Assembly (NCBI GenBank): GCA_030710605.1
Contig: CP092884.1
Coordinates: forward strand, 22,549,483-22,613,482
Origin: Cordylochernes scorpioides
Taxonomy: Eukaryota > Arthropoda > Arachnida > Pseudoscorpiones > Chernetidae
DNA: 64,000 bases
Direction: 5' to 3'
The position numbers and the translations under genes were made by a program. This document shows, piece by piece, positions 31,718 through 43,788 of the stretch; positions within the stretch are counted from its first letter, which is position 1, and the number at the start of each line of letters is the position of its first letter. The notes below the pieces were generated by a model that was given only the letters and a program-made list of their open reading frames with translations, was not told where the DNA came from and did no database searches.

Positions 31718-32023
31718 TTGTGCCAATATCCCATGTTTCACCTGATATGTGTTATCTGTCTTCTGGTTATGCCCTATAGACTCGCTCCATTTATATCAAT
31801 AGTTTACATGGTAATATATGCTCTACGGCCCCAACGGCTGTACCAACTACAGGAAACAGTCTTCCATATAGGAAGTTCCATCCTAAAAGCCATCTTCCAT
31901 ATAGGAAGTTCCGTCTATGAAGCCATCTTCCATATAGGCCATGCAATTTTAGAATTTCTAAGTCTCCTGTGGGAGATACTGGGAGAAAACTTAGAACAAT
32001 TCAGAGGGCCTCGACCCAACTAA
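31718..32023 (+). CDS. Hypothetical ORF with 12-residue repeats
   Basis: A 101-codon frame with a hydrophobic N-terminal half (LICVICLLVMPYRLAPFISI) and three FHIG-containing repeats coming from a 36-bp tandem repeat (about 31855-31960). It sits in the 3' part of Gypsy element 3. It could be an env-like remnant or chance. Not recognised. Confidence 0.3.
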   Translation: MCQYPMFHLICVICLLVMPYRLAPFISIVYMVIYALRPQRLYQLQETVFHIGSSILKAIFHIGSSVYEAIFHIGHAILEFLSLLWEILGENLEQFRGPRPN

Positions 32024-32239
32024 TTAAACGGCGTCCAGAGGGAGTAACACAATCTAAATCAATTAAGAGGACAGGAAATGTCAAATTACACAAGGGGAGG
32101 ACAAAGTTAAGAGATCTGCCTCGATTCTCGCCGGCCCAATTTCTGGTGTTTAAGATAGGGGGGTCATATTCCCCCGCGCGCGCCCCCGAAAATAAAATTG
32201 AAGTCACCGCGTTCTCCCGATGTGGGCAATTTTAACGGT

Positions 32240-33060
32240 CCACAAAACTGTACAACGAGCTTACATATCGACTTTTACAAAAAACACAATTTAATTATGT
32301 TAATATCATTATATTAATACATTTTCAATGAATTTTCACCCTTCCTATTATTTTTATTCTTCTACCTCCAAAAAACGTTACATTTACCCACACTAGGCAC
32401 ATATCCAACTTACACCCAGACACAACAGACCTTAGACTTTTTAACAACACATAAAACTCATTTTACATTTCTCACAAAAATACTTAATACATTTCCAGAC
32501 ATCCCCAAATAATTTGCCGATCAAATTCGACTTTTAATAACATTTTTAAAACAATATCACATATTAACATAATACACTCGGCCTTGAGATCTCGAAAAAC
32601 AACACAAACACAAAAAATAAAATATACACGTAAGGTTAATTAGATTCCCATGTCTCCTGTATACATAATATAAAGCACAATTGGGAAAGATCATGTTTCT
32701 ACCCATGAGTCGCACGGGAAAGACAAAAAATCTACGAGGCAAATAAAGAGAGCTGATTGCGCCGCGAGACATAGATTTTGGCATGTAATTTGATTACAAA
32801 GAGAGTTTGCGAACCTCTCACTCTACATTTTTCTTATCCCATTCATTTACATTATTTTCTTATTTTTTAAATCAAAATTCTTAATCAAATTTACCATTTA
32901 TCCTAATTCAAATACTTATCATTTATTTTAATCAAATATTTACCATTTATATAACAACTTCTTTTTATTTTTGTTCATATAAACCAACAACTAAACAAAT
33001 TTTTATCAACGAAAACTCACTGGTTTTCTTTTAAAATTAGATATTTTATATTTTTTTATT
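32240..33060. other. 3' non-coding part of Gypsy element 3
   Basis: AT-rich, with no long open frame or motif. Confidence 0.4.
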
Positions 33061-33079
33061 TTGATTTACAAAAAGCCTT

Positions 33080-33800
33080 TTTCTTTTTTTTTCACCATGC
33101 ACCAAGGCATTCACTTTGATTTCTTCCCACTTATTTTAATTTTGATTTCTCAAAAGCCCTAATAGAATTTCCCTCGATTTTCGTTCCCCATCTAGAGTAG
33201 AATATGGTTTAGGCACTTTTTTTTTTCACCATGCACCAAGGCATTCACTTTGATTTCTTCCAACTTATTTTAATTTTGATTTCTCAAAAGCCCTAATAGA
33301 ATTCCCTCGATTTTGTTCCCCATCTCGAGTAGAATATGGTTTAGGCACATTTTCTTTTTTTTCACCATGCACCAAGGCATTAACTTTGATTTCTCCCAAC
33401 TTATTTTAATTTTGATTTCTCAAAAGCCCTAATAGAATTCCCTCGATTTTGTTCCCCATCTTGAGTAGAATATGGTTTAGGCACATTTTCTTTTTTTTTT
33501 CACCTTGCACCAAGGCATTCACTTTGATTTCTTCCCACTTATTTTAATTTTGATTTCTCAAAAGCCCTAATAGAATTCCCTCGATTTTCGTTCTCCATCT
33601 CGAGTAGAATATGGTTTAGGCACATTTTCTTTTTTTTTTTCACCATGCACCAAGGCATTGACTTTGATTTCTCCCAACTTATTTTAATTTTGATTTCTCA
33701 AAAGCCCTAATAGAAAATTTCCCTCGATTTCGTTCCCCATCTCGAGTAGAAAATTGTTTAGGCGCATTTTCTTTTTTATCCCACTATGTACCATAGCATT
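33080..33800 (+). repeat. Tandem repeat, 134-140-bp period, about five copies
   Basis: CACC(A/T)TGCACCAAGGCATT recurs at 33093, 33227, 33363, 33501 and 33641, with a decayed copy near 33779. Each unit also has AAAGCCCTAATAGAA and GTAGAATATGGTTTAGGCAC. The growing spacing comes from T-run length. The block is upstream of the 3' LTR of Gypsy element 3. Confidence 0.9.
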
Positions 33801-34025
33801 CATTTTGATTTCTTAAAATTAAAATGTTTGATTTCTCTTAATTATACTCAACCTATATATCATCAACACCATTCTCTTTTATCTCTTATATCACCACCAA
33901 TGCTTGTATATAGCTTCTCAATAACCACAACTAATTTTCCCACAAAAATATTTTTTTTCCCTTTACAGAATTCACTCAGGCTACCCCTTCTTGAATTCTT
34001 CACATGTAGGGGGGGGGGGCGCATC

Positions 34026-34768
34026 TGTCACAATTTGTACATAACTGGATGTAATCCCACCACAATATGTATGCAATGTATGATCTAAAGATTTTAATAA
34101 AGACGAGGCTTAGCGAAATCTGGGAGAAAGGCCATCAGAGAGGAAACGGTCATTAGTAGGTTTTATTATCCAGGAACTCATAAAAACTGAGTTCAAGAAC
34201 CTTCCCCTTCCGGGATCATGTTAAAACAAGACAAGGACAAAGGATTAACAAAGATTCAATCAGAGTCCAGGAGGACTAGCTAAGAGCCAATGAGAGACGA
34301 CCACGAGTCGACATTCATCCAATGAGAACATTGAATAGTTTACATGTTAAATCTCGGACTCAGTTTAGTTAGTTAGGAACCCGGCACCATCGGAACAAGT
34401 TAGAAGCTCGGCACCATCGCAACAAGTTGGGACCTGGACAGTATCGAGTTAACAGCAGGACCTGTCAGAGCCAGGACCTCGCCACCATCTTCCTCATCAC
34501 GCAGATAAGTCAAATGTTCACTATGTGACAGCCTAGCCTTAGTCAAGAACCCCACAGTCACCCCTTTCTCCCTTGATCGCTGGCCTATTTCAATTCAATC
34601 CTGTGTCCTCGTTATTTTCCCGTGTGAATACCTTACTATCTCAGCAAACACGACTGCGCCCACAACAATCAATCAATCAATCAAACCACTCAATCAACCT
34701 TCACCAAAAAGTCCCGCATATTACAGTGAGTCGACAGGAATCGACAGTGAGTCGACAGGATTCGACAT
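34026..34768 (+). repeat. 3' LTR of Gypsy element 3
   Basis: It starts TGTCACAATTTG and ends GATTCGACA, followed by a TA run. It lacks the SINE and carries a short duplication near 34395-34425 (CGGCACCATCG). Confidence 0.82.
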
Positions 34769-34788
34769 ATATATATATATAAATATAT
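34769..34788. repeat. TA run between two LTR elements
   Basis: A 20-base TATA-type run lies between the 3' LTR of Gypsy element 3 and the 5' LTR of Gypsy element 4. Confidence 0.95.
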
Positions 34789-35011
34789 TGTCAAATAGCT
34801 CCATCCAGATGGGACAACTGTCAATCATCCCTGGACCCCGGGAGGGGGAAGCTGATATGTAAATAAGGAAAACGGGACGGTGGATAACGCCGTTCATTAA
34901 GATTAACTTTTAACTTGGGTAAGTTGTACAAAACTCTCTCTCCCTACAAATACCCCTTGTAATAAATTATTTATTCCCAAATTTGCCCTTGCTTTATTTA
35001 TCTCCGCGACA
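34789..35011 (+). repeat. 5' LTR of Gypsy element 4
   Basis: 223 bp. An AATAAA-like TAATAAATTATT lies near its end. It differs from the 3' LTR at a few positions (for example GATGGGACAAC versus GATGGACAAC). Confidence 0.9.
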
Positions 35012-35112
35012 TATTTTGGTGGAGACGCTGGGTAGCGTGACGGAACTTCGAAGAAGTCGACGTCTACAGGGACGTGAACCAATTCTTCAACCTTGGCCAC
35101 AACGAATAGAAA

Positions 35113-36223
35113 TGGAAGACGACCACAGACCTACTGTTAACGGATCCTACCTACCTTGTCAACGCCAACGAGATCCTTCTGCCTTTTCTGGAGATGGAAA
35201 TATAAACCCTGGACAGTGGTTGAAAGAGTACGAGAGAGTTTCGAAGTACAACAGATGGGACGAGACCATGAAGCTTGCCAACGTCGTATTTTACTTGAAC
35301 GGAACTGCTGGAAGGTGGTTTGATAATAACGAAGAATCACTCAACTCGTGGAGAAGCTTTGAAGACGCATTCCGCGGTGTGTTCGGACTGCAGGAGGATT
35401 CTGCTCGACGCGCCGAGGAAGTTCTGAAGTCAAGAGCACAGAAGGCCGAACAATCCAGCGAGTCATACATCCAGGAGAAGGTGAGATAGTTGCTCACATT
35501 ATAAAGGGAATTTCGGAGTACACATACCAGGTATTGGTGGCGAAAGACATACAGACGGTAGATGAGATCCTGAAGTTCTGCCTTCATCTGACAACCGTCA
35601 AGCAGCGCCGGATCGGCCGTACGAAATTCGCCAGGTTGTCAAACGTAATGCTCATTTCGTGTGTTGACGACTCAGACGACTTGGCCGGCTTAATTCGCCG
35701 CATCGTTAGAGAAGAGATACAAAAGGTTTTCTCAGCACCTGAAGTGATCAATCCTCTCCGAGAGGTGAACGACCTGGAACAGACTGTGAGGGAAGAGGTC
35801 AGCCGTGCTCTACAACCTACCAGACCACAAGTCAACGTGGTACAACAACAACCACGAACGCCCTATTATAATATCGACCGACCAACCCAACCCAGGAAGA
35901 CGGAACATTGGAGAACCTACGACGACAAACCTATCTGCTTCCACTGCGGACGACCCGGACATGTCCGTTATTGTAGGGAACGACGGCAGGTCTTCGCTGA
36001 AGCCAGGACAAGGAATGGCGGAGAAGAAGGAAATGTTGGATTTTCGAGTCGACCCCCGAGATATGACGCCGACGACGACTATGTAACGCCCCAAACCTCG
36101 ACGTACTTCTACCGGAGCTCTTCCCCACATCCAAGCCGCGCAAGGTCGCCAGCCCGAAGACAATCCCAGTCGCCAGCCCGTCGTTTCAGCCGTTCTCCCA
36201 TGCCTCAGAATGTGAAAAACTAA
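35113..36223 (+). pseudogene. Gypsy element 4 Gag
   Basis: The frame opens at 35113 and shows the capsid region of Gypsy elements (NPGQWLKEYERVSKYNRWDE, then GTAGRWFDNNEESLNSWRSF). It hits a stop at 35487-35489, where sequence also seems to be deleted. It continues in another frame (35534-36223) with a zinc knuckle CFHCGRPGHVRYC at 35936-35977 and an Arg/Ser/Pro tail with repeated SPARR. The end overlaps the start of the protease region. Confidence 0.85.
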
Positions 36224-37281
36224 GTGGAGCGGCTTCTAACGGGGGTGAGGTCGCCATTGAGGAAAATCCTCCAGGGTATATCGCCGCTAAATTAAAAGAA
36301 AATTTTGTTATGGTCGAAATAAATGGACGCAAAATTAAAGCATTGGTGGATTCAGGAGCCGACTTTTCTGTTATTTCAGACAAATTTCGACGCGAACTAA
36401 AGACACCTCTCTTCAAAGAACCCGGTCCCATTCTTAAAGCCGCAAAATAAAAATTTAATAGAGACCCTAGGAAAATGTGTCCTGAACATAGAAGTTAATG
36501 GTCTGAAGATATCCTTTGAATTCGTTGTTATGATGGAATGCAGCCATGACATCATATTCGGATGGGACTTCTTCAAGGCCACCGAAGCCGTCATTGATTG
36601 TGGCAGAAATGAACTCCATCTCGGGGAAACCTCCGTCCTGGAATCTCGAGAGGAGGAAAACCAGAGATTGTTTGTTTCCGACGACTTTGTCATCCCGCCT
36701 AAATCAATAAAGATCAGTGTGATAAACGAAGAAGTATGCGGTGTTAGAGATGTTTTAGTCTCAACTTCTAAGGACTTATTATTAAGAAAAGAAGTTCTTA
36801 TACCAAACTCATTGGTTACATTTCGACACGGCCGAGGTAGCATTTGGGTGGCGAATGGAGCGTCTTGGCCGCAACTGATTCCATCAGGAATGAATCCAGC
36901 GATAAGTTACAAGAAACGCAGCTAAAGTCACGTGAATGGTCACAGAAGATAAACCTTACTCTAGATCCAGGGCTGTCTGAAATTCAAAGGTTACAGCTTG
37001 TTTCATGCCTTGACGAGTTTATCGACATATTTGACTTTGGGAGTACTTCTATTAAGCCCACCAGTACTGTGAAGCACAAGATAAACACAGGAGACCACTC
37101 TCCTATCAAACAGAGGCCCTATAGAGTAGCACCAAGTGAACGACGACTAATTCAAGATGAAGTGAACAAGATGATTGAAAATCACATCGTGAAGCCATCT
37201 GAAAGTCCTTGGTCATCTCCAGTTATTCTAGTTCGAAAGAAAGACGGGACCTGGAGATTCTGCGTAGATTACCGTCGATAA
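36224..37281 (+). pseudogene. Gypsy element 4 protease and start of RT, broken
   Basis: The protease active site ALVDSGADFSVIS lies at about 36343-36381 (DSGA 36349-36360). MECSHDIIFGWDFF (about 36531) is the conserved C-terminal protease motif. Frames change near 36450 and 36840. The start of reverse transcriptase has SPWSSPVILVRKKDGTWRFC and is ended by TAA at 37279-37281, directly after the VDYRR motif. Confidence 0.85.
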
Positions 37282-38995
37282 AATAAGATAACAAAAAAAG
37301 ATGTTTACCCTCTGCCACGCATTGACGATGCCTTGGATAGTTTAGCCGGCTCTAGTTACTTCTCCACGATGGATCTTCGGTCCGGGTATTGGCAGATTGA
37401 AGTGGACGAAAAAGACAGGGAGAAAACTGCTTTCATCACTCCAGATGGGTTGTATGAATTCCAAGTAATGCCTTTCGGTCTTTGTAACGCTAGAGCAACG
37501 TTTGAAAGGATGATAGATAGTGTTCTGGGCAGTCTTAAATGGAACATGTGCCTTTGCTACCTGGACGACATCGTAGTTTACGCACCTACCTTTGAGGAAC
37601 ATCTACGTCGTCTACAACTTGTATTAAGCTGCATCCAGAAAGCTGGACTAAGCTTGAACCACAAAAAGTGTCTTTTTGGATCAAGGAGGATAAAGATTTT
37701 GGGACACCTTGTTGACGCCAATGGAATTCATCCAGATCCAGATAAAGTTGAAGCCGTCTCTAAATTTCCGAGGCCAAGGAATATCTCTGAACTGAGGAGC
37801 TTTCTTGGATTATGTTCCTATTACCGAAGATTTATTGAGGACTTTGCCGACAAAGCTAGATCTTTGCATGACCTACTGAAGACTGAAAAACAATTTTATT
37901 GGGATGCAGCTCAAGAGAAAGCGTTTGAAGTCCTTAAAACAGCTCTAATTTCAGAGCCTGTCTTAGGACACTTTGATGAATCCGCTGATACCCATCTACA
38001 CACGGATGCAAGCGGACATGGTATTGGAGCTGTTCTTCTACAAATACAAGGAGCGGCCTATAGCTTATGCATCTAGGAGCTTGACAAAGGCTGAAAATAA
38101 CTATTCTACAACGGAAAAAGAATGCCTTGCTGTAGTCTGGTCTATTAGCAAATTCCGCCCATATTTGTTTGGTCGACCATTCACGGTTGTCACTGACCAT
38201 CATTCTCTATGTTGGTTGGTAGGGCAGAAAGATCCTTCTGGCCGTTTGGCAAGATGGGCGCTGAAGTTGCAAAAATTTGACGTGACCGTTATCTACAAGA
38301 GCGGACGCAAAAATAAGGATGCCGATTGTCTGTCAAGGAGCCCGCTTGAGAACGATCCACCAAGTGCTGTGATGTCACTAACCAACGTCGATGTAGAGCA
38401 GACTAAAGACCCGTATTTAGCTAAAATAATCGATAATTTAAACTCGGGCTACACCAGAAAGGAATTCAGCATTATCGACGGCATCTTATACAAGAAAAAC
38501 TATAGCACAACTGGAAGACCCTGGCTTATGATGATCCCTAAGCACTTAAGATCGGAAGTTATGGCAGATTTACATGACGCTCCTACAGCTGGGCATTTGG
38601 GTTTCGCCCGAACGTATGACAAAGTCAAGAAACGATTCTATTGGCCTGGCCTTTATAGAACTGTTCGCCAATATGTAAGCCATTGTCGGGAGTGTCAACG
38701 AAGGAAGAAATTACCTCGACGTCCGGCTGGACAACTTGTATCCATACCGCCCGTAGAAAAGCCATTCTATAAGGTCGGGGTCGATCTTCTAGGAAGATTT
38801 CCAGTTTCTAAAGATGGAAACCGTTTGATCATTGTGTGCACCGATTATATGACAAGGTATGCCATAACGAAAGCGATCCCAGACGGAGGAGCAATCGAAA
38901 CAGCTAAGTTCCTGGTTGAAGATGTTATATTGAAGCATGGAACTCCTAGAGAAATGATAACAGAGATCGCGGAAGAAATTTCATTTCTCAAGTAA
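37282..38995 (+). pseudogene. Gypsy element 4 RT, RNase H and integrase first half
   Basis: The reverse transcriptase palm continues with FSTMDLRSGYWQIEVDEKDR, VMPFGLCNARATFERM and the catalytic YLDD (37558-37569). RNase H starts [16 protein letters not shown] (about 37998); the frame shifts near 38050. [19 protein letters not shown] and TDHHSLCWL follow in the next frame. The integrase zinc domain is H-x-H and CRECQRRK (about 38580-38710). The first catalytic Asp is in [12 protein letters not shown]. The second catalytic site is hit by a small insertion near 38960, followed by a stop. Confidence 0.9.
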
Positions 38996-39024
38996 TAAAA
39001 GAGATCAATGCTCTGTGCGGAATT

Positions 39025-39693
39025 GTGCACAGATTTACAACGGCCTACCATCCCCAGACCAACGGCCTGACTGAAAGGTTCAACAAAACTCTGGGAGACA
39101 TGTTGTCCATGTACACAGGTATCGAGCAGAAGGACTGGGACCAAGTTTTACCCTACGTGACTTTTGCTTACAACACTGCTAAACAGGAGGCGACCGGCTA
39201 CACTCCGTTCTTTCTTGTCCACGCCCTCGAGGCCGAGACCTACATCGACGCCGTACTATCCTACCTACCAGATGAGATCTCTGACGACTACGTTGGGGAA
39301 CTTGTGACCAGAGCTGAGGAAGCGCGTCAACTCTCCCGATCACGCCTTCTACAATCACAGGCGAAAGACCGTAGACTTTACGACCAGAAACATACTCCAG
39401 TCTATTACCAGAAGGATGATCTTGTGTGGGTCTTTACTCCCATCCGAAAAGTAGGGCTCTCAGAAAAGACACTGAAGAGATACTTCGGTCCCTACAAGGT
39501 GAACAAGAAGCTTTCAGAAGTTACGTATGAAGTAGAGCCCGTGGACCCGTCTCCCCGATCACGGAAATCCAAGGATATCGTTCATGTCATTCGGATGAAG
39601 CCCTACCTGGACCCTGAAGAACAACATTCCATTCTGCTAGGGAACACAGGCCGTGATAGATTTCCTTCCAGAACAAGGGCTGAGACAAGCTAA
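39025..39693 (+). pseudogene. Gypsy element 4 integrase second half
   Basis: Continues the core domain with AYHPQTNGLTERFNKTLGDM, containing the catalytic Glu. The C-terminal part has DLVWVFTPIRKVG, then the GPYKVNKKLSEVTYEVEP motif found at the end of Gypsy integrases. The frame is open to the stop at 39691-39693. Confidence 0.9.
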
Positions 39694-39727
39694 TAGCGGG
39701 TCGCTGTTTTTTCTAAAGAGGGAGTAA

Positions 39728-39950
39728 TGTCAAATAGCTCCATCCAGATGGACAACTGTCAATCATCCCTGGACCCCGGGAGGGGGGATGCTGATATGTA
39801 AATAAGGAAAACGGGACGGTGGCTAACGCCGTTCATTAAGATTAACTTTTAACTTGGGTAAGTTGTACAAAACTCTCTCTCCCTACAAATACCCCTTGTA
39901 ATAAATTATTTATTCCCAAATTTGCCCTTGCTTTATTTATCTCCGCGACA
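39728..39950 (+). repeat. 3' LTR of Gypsy element 4
   Basis: 223 bp, followed by ATATATATAA. Confidence 0.9.
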
Positions 39951-40030
39951 ATATATATAAACGTTTCTTCTAACCAACAGTGGTGAATGAATTCTGATTA
40001 CTGATTCCCTGATAACGCTTACAGGAGATC

Positions 40031-40110
40031 AGTTGGATAAATTAAGAAAAAGCATCTCCTGACCGTGCAACTAAAAGTTGCTGATGGCTTGCGCCATCTG
40101 ATGATAAAAT
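40031..40110. repeat. Fragment of the 339-bp unit family
   Basis: AAATTAAGAAAAAGCATCTC and GCTGATGGCTTGCGCCATCT match the first part of the units at 8915-9592. No ribozyme part is present. Confidence 0.75.
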
Positions 40111-43100
40111 ACGAGTATATCTTGTTTTTATGAGACTAAACATTTATAATAGCTAACGCTTTACGAATACATATACACAAAACGTTGATTTTTAATTTAA
40201 TTATATTATGCCCTCTTTAGTTATAGTTTTTTTTTTTTTTTTTCATTTTCCACATATTTAAACATCTTCGCGCATATTGGTCCCAAATACATTTTGGCTG
40301 ATTTGTCAAGAAACTTTGTATGACCGTTTTTATGGATCCTTGACGAACAGTCTGCACCATGTTGATAAAGGTCAACAGCCAGAAAATCTTATAAGATTGG
40401 ATTTTTATAATCAAGAATAGCTTTAGCTAATATTTTGAAATAACAAAAACGTTGATATTTATTCTGATAAATGGTCCAATCCAGTCTCACATATTCAAAA
40501 GATTTTTATCCTCTAACTTATTTCTAAATTACATTTCAAAGGTGTCTGAAGCAAAATTTTGAAATCAACAACCACACCTCAACATTTTATTAATAGTTTT
40601 TATTGTATGTATCACATGATTTAAAATGTGTCTGTAACATTTGAAGTATATAGAAATTAGGATTTTTTTTCCTCACAAAAATTGAATACATGTAAACATA
40701 GCGCGTGAATGGTTATATTATCAAATGTATACATTGATCGAATTTGATTTGTTTTTAAAAATATATTGGAATTCTTACTTTTTTAAACCTTGTATATATA
40801 AACAAAAATATATACACTAATATATAGAATATTTTACAAATTATATTTATTTTTGCGTGCATACATATTTTTATTTCAAAATATCAACGATTTTATAACC
40901 AGTTGAATAGAAGGGCATTATTTCGTAACATATATATTTTGTTAGGAGTAATTTTGGTAATACATTTGAGTCAAAATGTAAAAATAATCAGCAACAATGT
41001 AGAAATTTGTTCTTTATCAATTATATTTTAAATTTAATTTTATATAAATTATGCGCCAGAATAGGGTAAATACAAATTTGTATTTAAACAAATATTTAAT
41101 ATATGTGGTTGAACATTTTTCACCTATTTTAGTGTTAAAGTTGATATATAAAATTGACATATTTAAAGCTCTAATAATTATATTATTTATTTATTCATAT
41201 ATTTTGAATATACTCTCAAATCTCTCCAAAATAGAATTACCTCTGTCTTCCAAGGGGATCAATAAAAGGAAATTAAATATAGAATTATAGTATTAATCAT
41301 AATTGTGTGTGAGAACCCATATTATTTAACACGACACATACGTAAACCTACATATATTTAAATTTGTTTTCTTAAAAAAAAAAGTTTAAAAATCAAGGAT
41401 TAAAATATTTTATACAACTTTAAAAATGAGAGAGAGAGAGAGAGAGATAAGTTACTTTATTATTTCATTTAGCCTAAAGGTTCTTCTGCAGGCCTTAAAT
41501 TATATCTAATGTTAAGTATATTTTTACACTTATTTGAATAGAATAATAAAAAGGAACGCGTATATTGTTTTTAAAGTTGTATAGAATCTTCTAATTTTAA
41601 ATATTCACTTTTATATGCTTATAAATTTTGAAAGAAATGAAATAATCTTTTGATAGAATATAACTTAAGGGTTTCCCTCCCTTTTTTCATTGCTTAGCTA
41701 TGATTTGAAATTATTGTTTCATTTTGATAAAATAGGAAGAAATGTTTTTTAATGTATATCCCTTTACAACTCACCCCTTCCGTCCAACTTCCATCCCATA
41801 TATAAAAAAACGTTTGTTTCCTAATATGTCCAAAAATGGTAAACAATAAGGTGAACGACTAAAGGTATTATCAGCCTCAATGAAAGAAGTACATATTGGA
41901 TTTATATGAAATTTGAAAAAAAAAAAAAAAAAAAAACATTTTCACGAGCAGCTCAATATCAAAATAAAATGATTCTATTTCCTCATAGTTAATATATAGA
42001 AATATCTCCAACAATCTATATAATCATTTCTATTGATAACGACAAAAGCACTCATATCGCAGGATTGAAATAAAAATTAATTTTGTATAGATCCTCTACT
42101 TATCTGTATAAACTATTGTAATAGAAACAAACATATTTTTTCCACTTTTATTTTAATATATTTTTAAATCTCTCAGGTTAATCTTACGAAAGAATAAAAT
42201 GTCTTAATAAAGGCTTTGTTAATCTAGACTATAGTAGAATCACCTTTTTTTAAAGCAACTTTTTAAAATTATATATTGACGAAGGAAAATAATTAACATT
42301 TTGATAAATTTATTGATTTTATGTAATATTTTGTATTTATATACGCGTAATTATGCCTCTCTTCACATAGGAAATAACACGCCTAACAAAAGACATCTAA
42401 CAAAAACTGGTAATAAATAAGATATTTAAAGATGTTTTAAAGGAATGGTTGATGCATAGTTATTTTAATTAAACGTAAACTTTAATTCAATGTAAACTCT
42501 CTTACGAACGTAAACTTTTTTTTTTTTTTTACAAAAAATCGCCCGATATAAATTCTTATAATCAAATTTAAATACACCACAAAACTGAATTATTACTTTT
42601 TTTGTTTTAATTAGGTGTTACTTAATATATTAAAAATGTCAAGTACCTCAATTATACGTATATTTAAAACTCTGAACATATATTTGAATTTAAAATGAAG
42701 ATTTAGACTCGATATAGAAACGCGTTTTAAACCTATACTAATAGATTTATAAAATATCTTAGCGTCCTTTGTCGTTGAAATTTGAATTATTTTTTTACAC
42801 ACAAATTTAAATATAATAATCAAAATTATATAATTTCAACTAATCTCATACCGCAATGATAAAATTGTTTTAGGTGGGTCATTCATGGTAATCCTTATCG
42901 GCAATTTTGCCCTCCTTTTGCGATTTCTGCCATCGTAGTGTAAAAAAGGTCTATAAAATAGTTTTAATTAATTAAAAAATAGAGTCGATTTGTCAATTTG
43001 TCTCAACTTTCAACTAAATAAAGGGTTATATTATTTATTAAATCATTTATCCAAAATAACATTATATAATATATGAATATATTATTTATTGTGTGTCATA

Positions 43101-43788
43101 TATTCTATTCTTTTAGCGATAAAATCTTAATATTATGCAAATATATATAATAATTAATGACATTTATTTTAATGGTTTCTAAAAAATAATATATACACAC
43201 ACGCGCGCGCGCAAATATTAGAATTATCAACATATATTCATAAATATGAATGACAAATAAATGCCACCGAAACGAATTTTCAAATCAAAGATATCACAGC
43301 TTTTATCCATCAGAATGCCTATATAATAATAACAATCAAGTGCAAACTATTTTAAACCAAAATATCTATTTATATTATCATATTTAGAAATATTTAAAAA
43401 TATCAACAGAAAAATTAAAATTCTAATTGAAACTCTCAAATTATACTTTAAGCCTTTTAAAAATAGCCTTATGAACGTCTTCAGATTTTAAAATCGGAAC
43501 TTTTCTTTTTTTTTTTCAAAAACCTATGTGTGTTCTTTAATTTTAAAATAAAATCATACTTGGCGCCCCACTAAATATTTTGAATTTTCATTTATAATAA
43601 GGGAAAAAATTATTTTAAAAAAAGGGAGATACAATATATATATTTGTGAAAAATATTTTTTTTTCGCTATGTGAAGAAAACGAGAGAGCAAAAAATATAT
43701 AACAACATTCAAAATATACACACATTTAAGATATTTTGGGAGCATATAAAAGTTGAATTTTCTATTAAACCGTATATGTATATATACT
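40111..43788. other. AT-rich intergenic sequence without recognised genes
   Basis: No long open frame, no motif. Simple repeats include a T run at 40229-40244, (GA)n near 41428-41446, an A run at 41918-41937 and ACACGCGCGC near 43196-43211. Confidence 0.5.

Larger units (their letters stand above)
28043..34768 (+). mobile_element. Ty3/Gypsy element 3, lacking RT and integrase core
   Basis: LTRs start TGTCA(T/C)AATTTG and end GATTCGACA (28043 to about 29067, and 34026-34768). The 5' LTR is lengthened by a SINE. The flanks are TATATA on both sides. Inside are a Gag-like frame, protease with DTGA, a His/Thr-rich repetitive stretch where reverse transcriptase should be, RNase H, and the integrase zinc-binding domain. 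The integrase core is absent. A tandem repeat block precedes the 3' LTR. Confidence 0.82.
34789..39950 (+). mobile_element. Ty3/Gypsy element 4, full length, lightly broken
   Basis: Two LTRs of 223 bp (34789-35011 and 39728-39950) are nearly identical. They start TGTCAAATAG and end CCGCGACA, with ATAT on both sides. TTGGTGGAGACGCTGGG follows the 5' LTR as the likely primer site, and AAAGAGGGAGTAA precedes the 3' LTR. Gag, protease, reverse transcriptase, RNase H and integrase are in order on the plus strand with a few stops and frameshifts. Confidence 0.93.
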
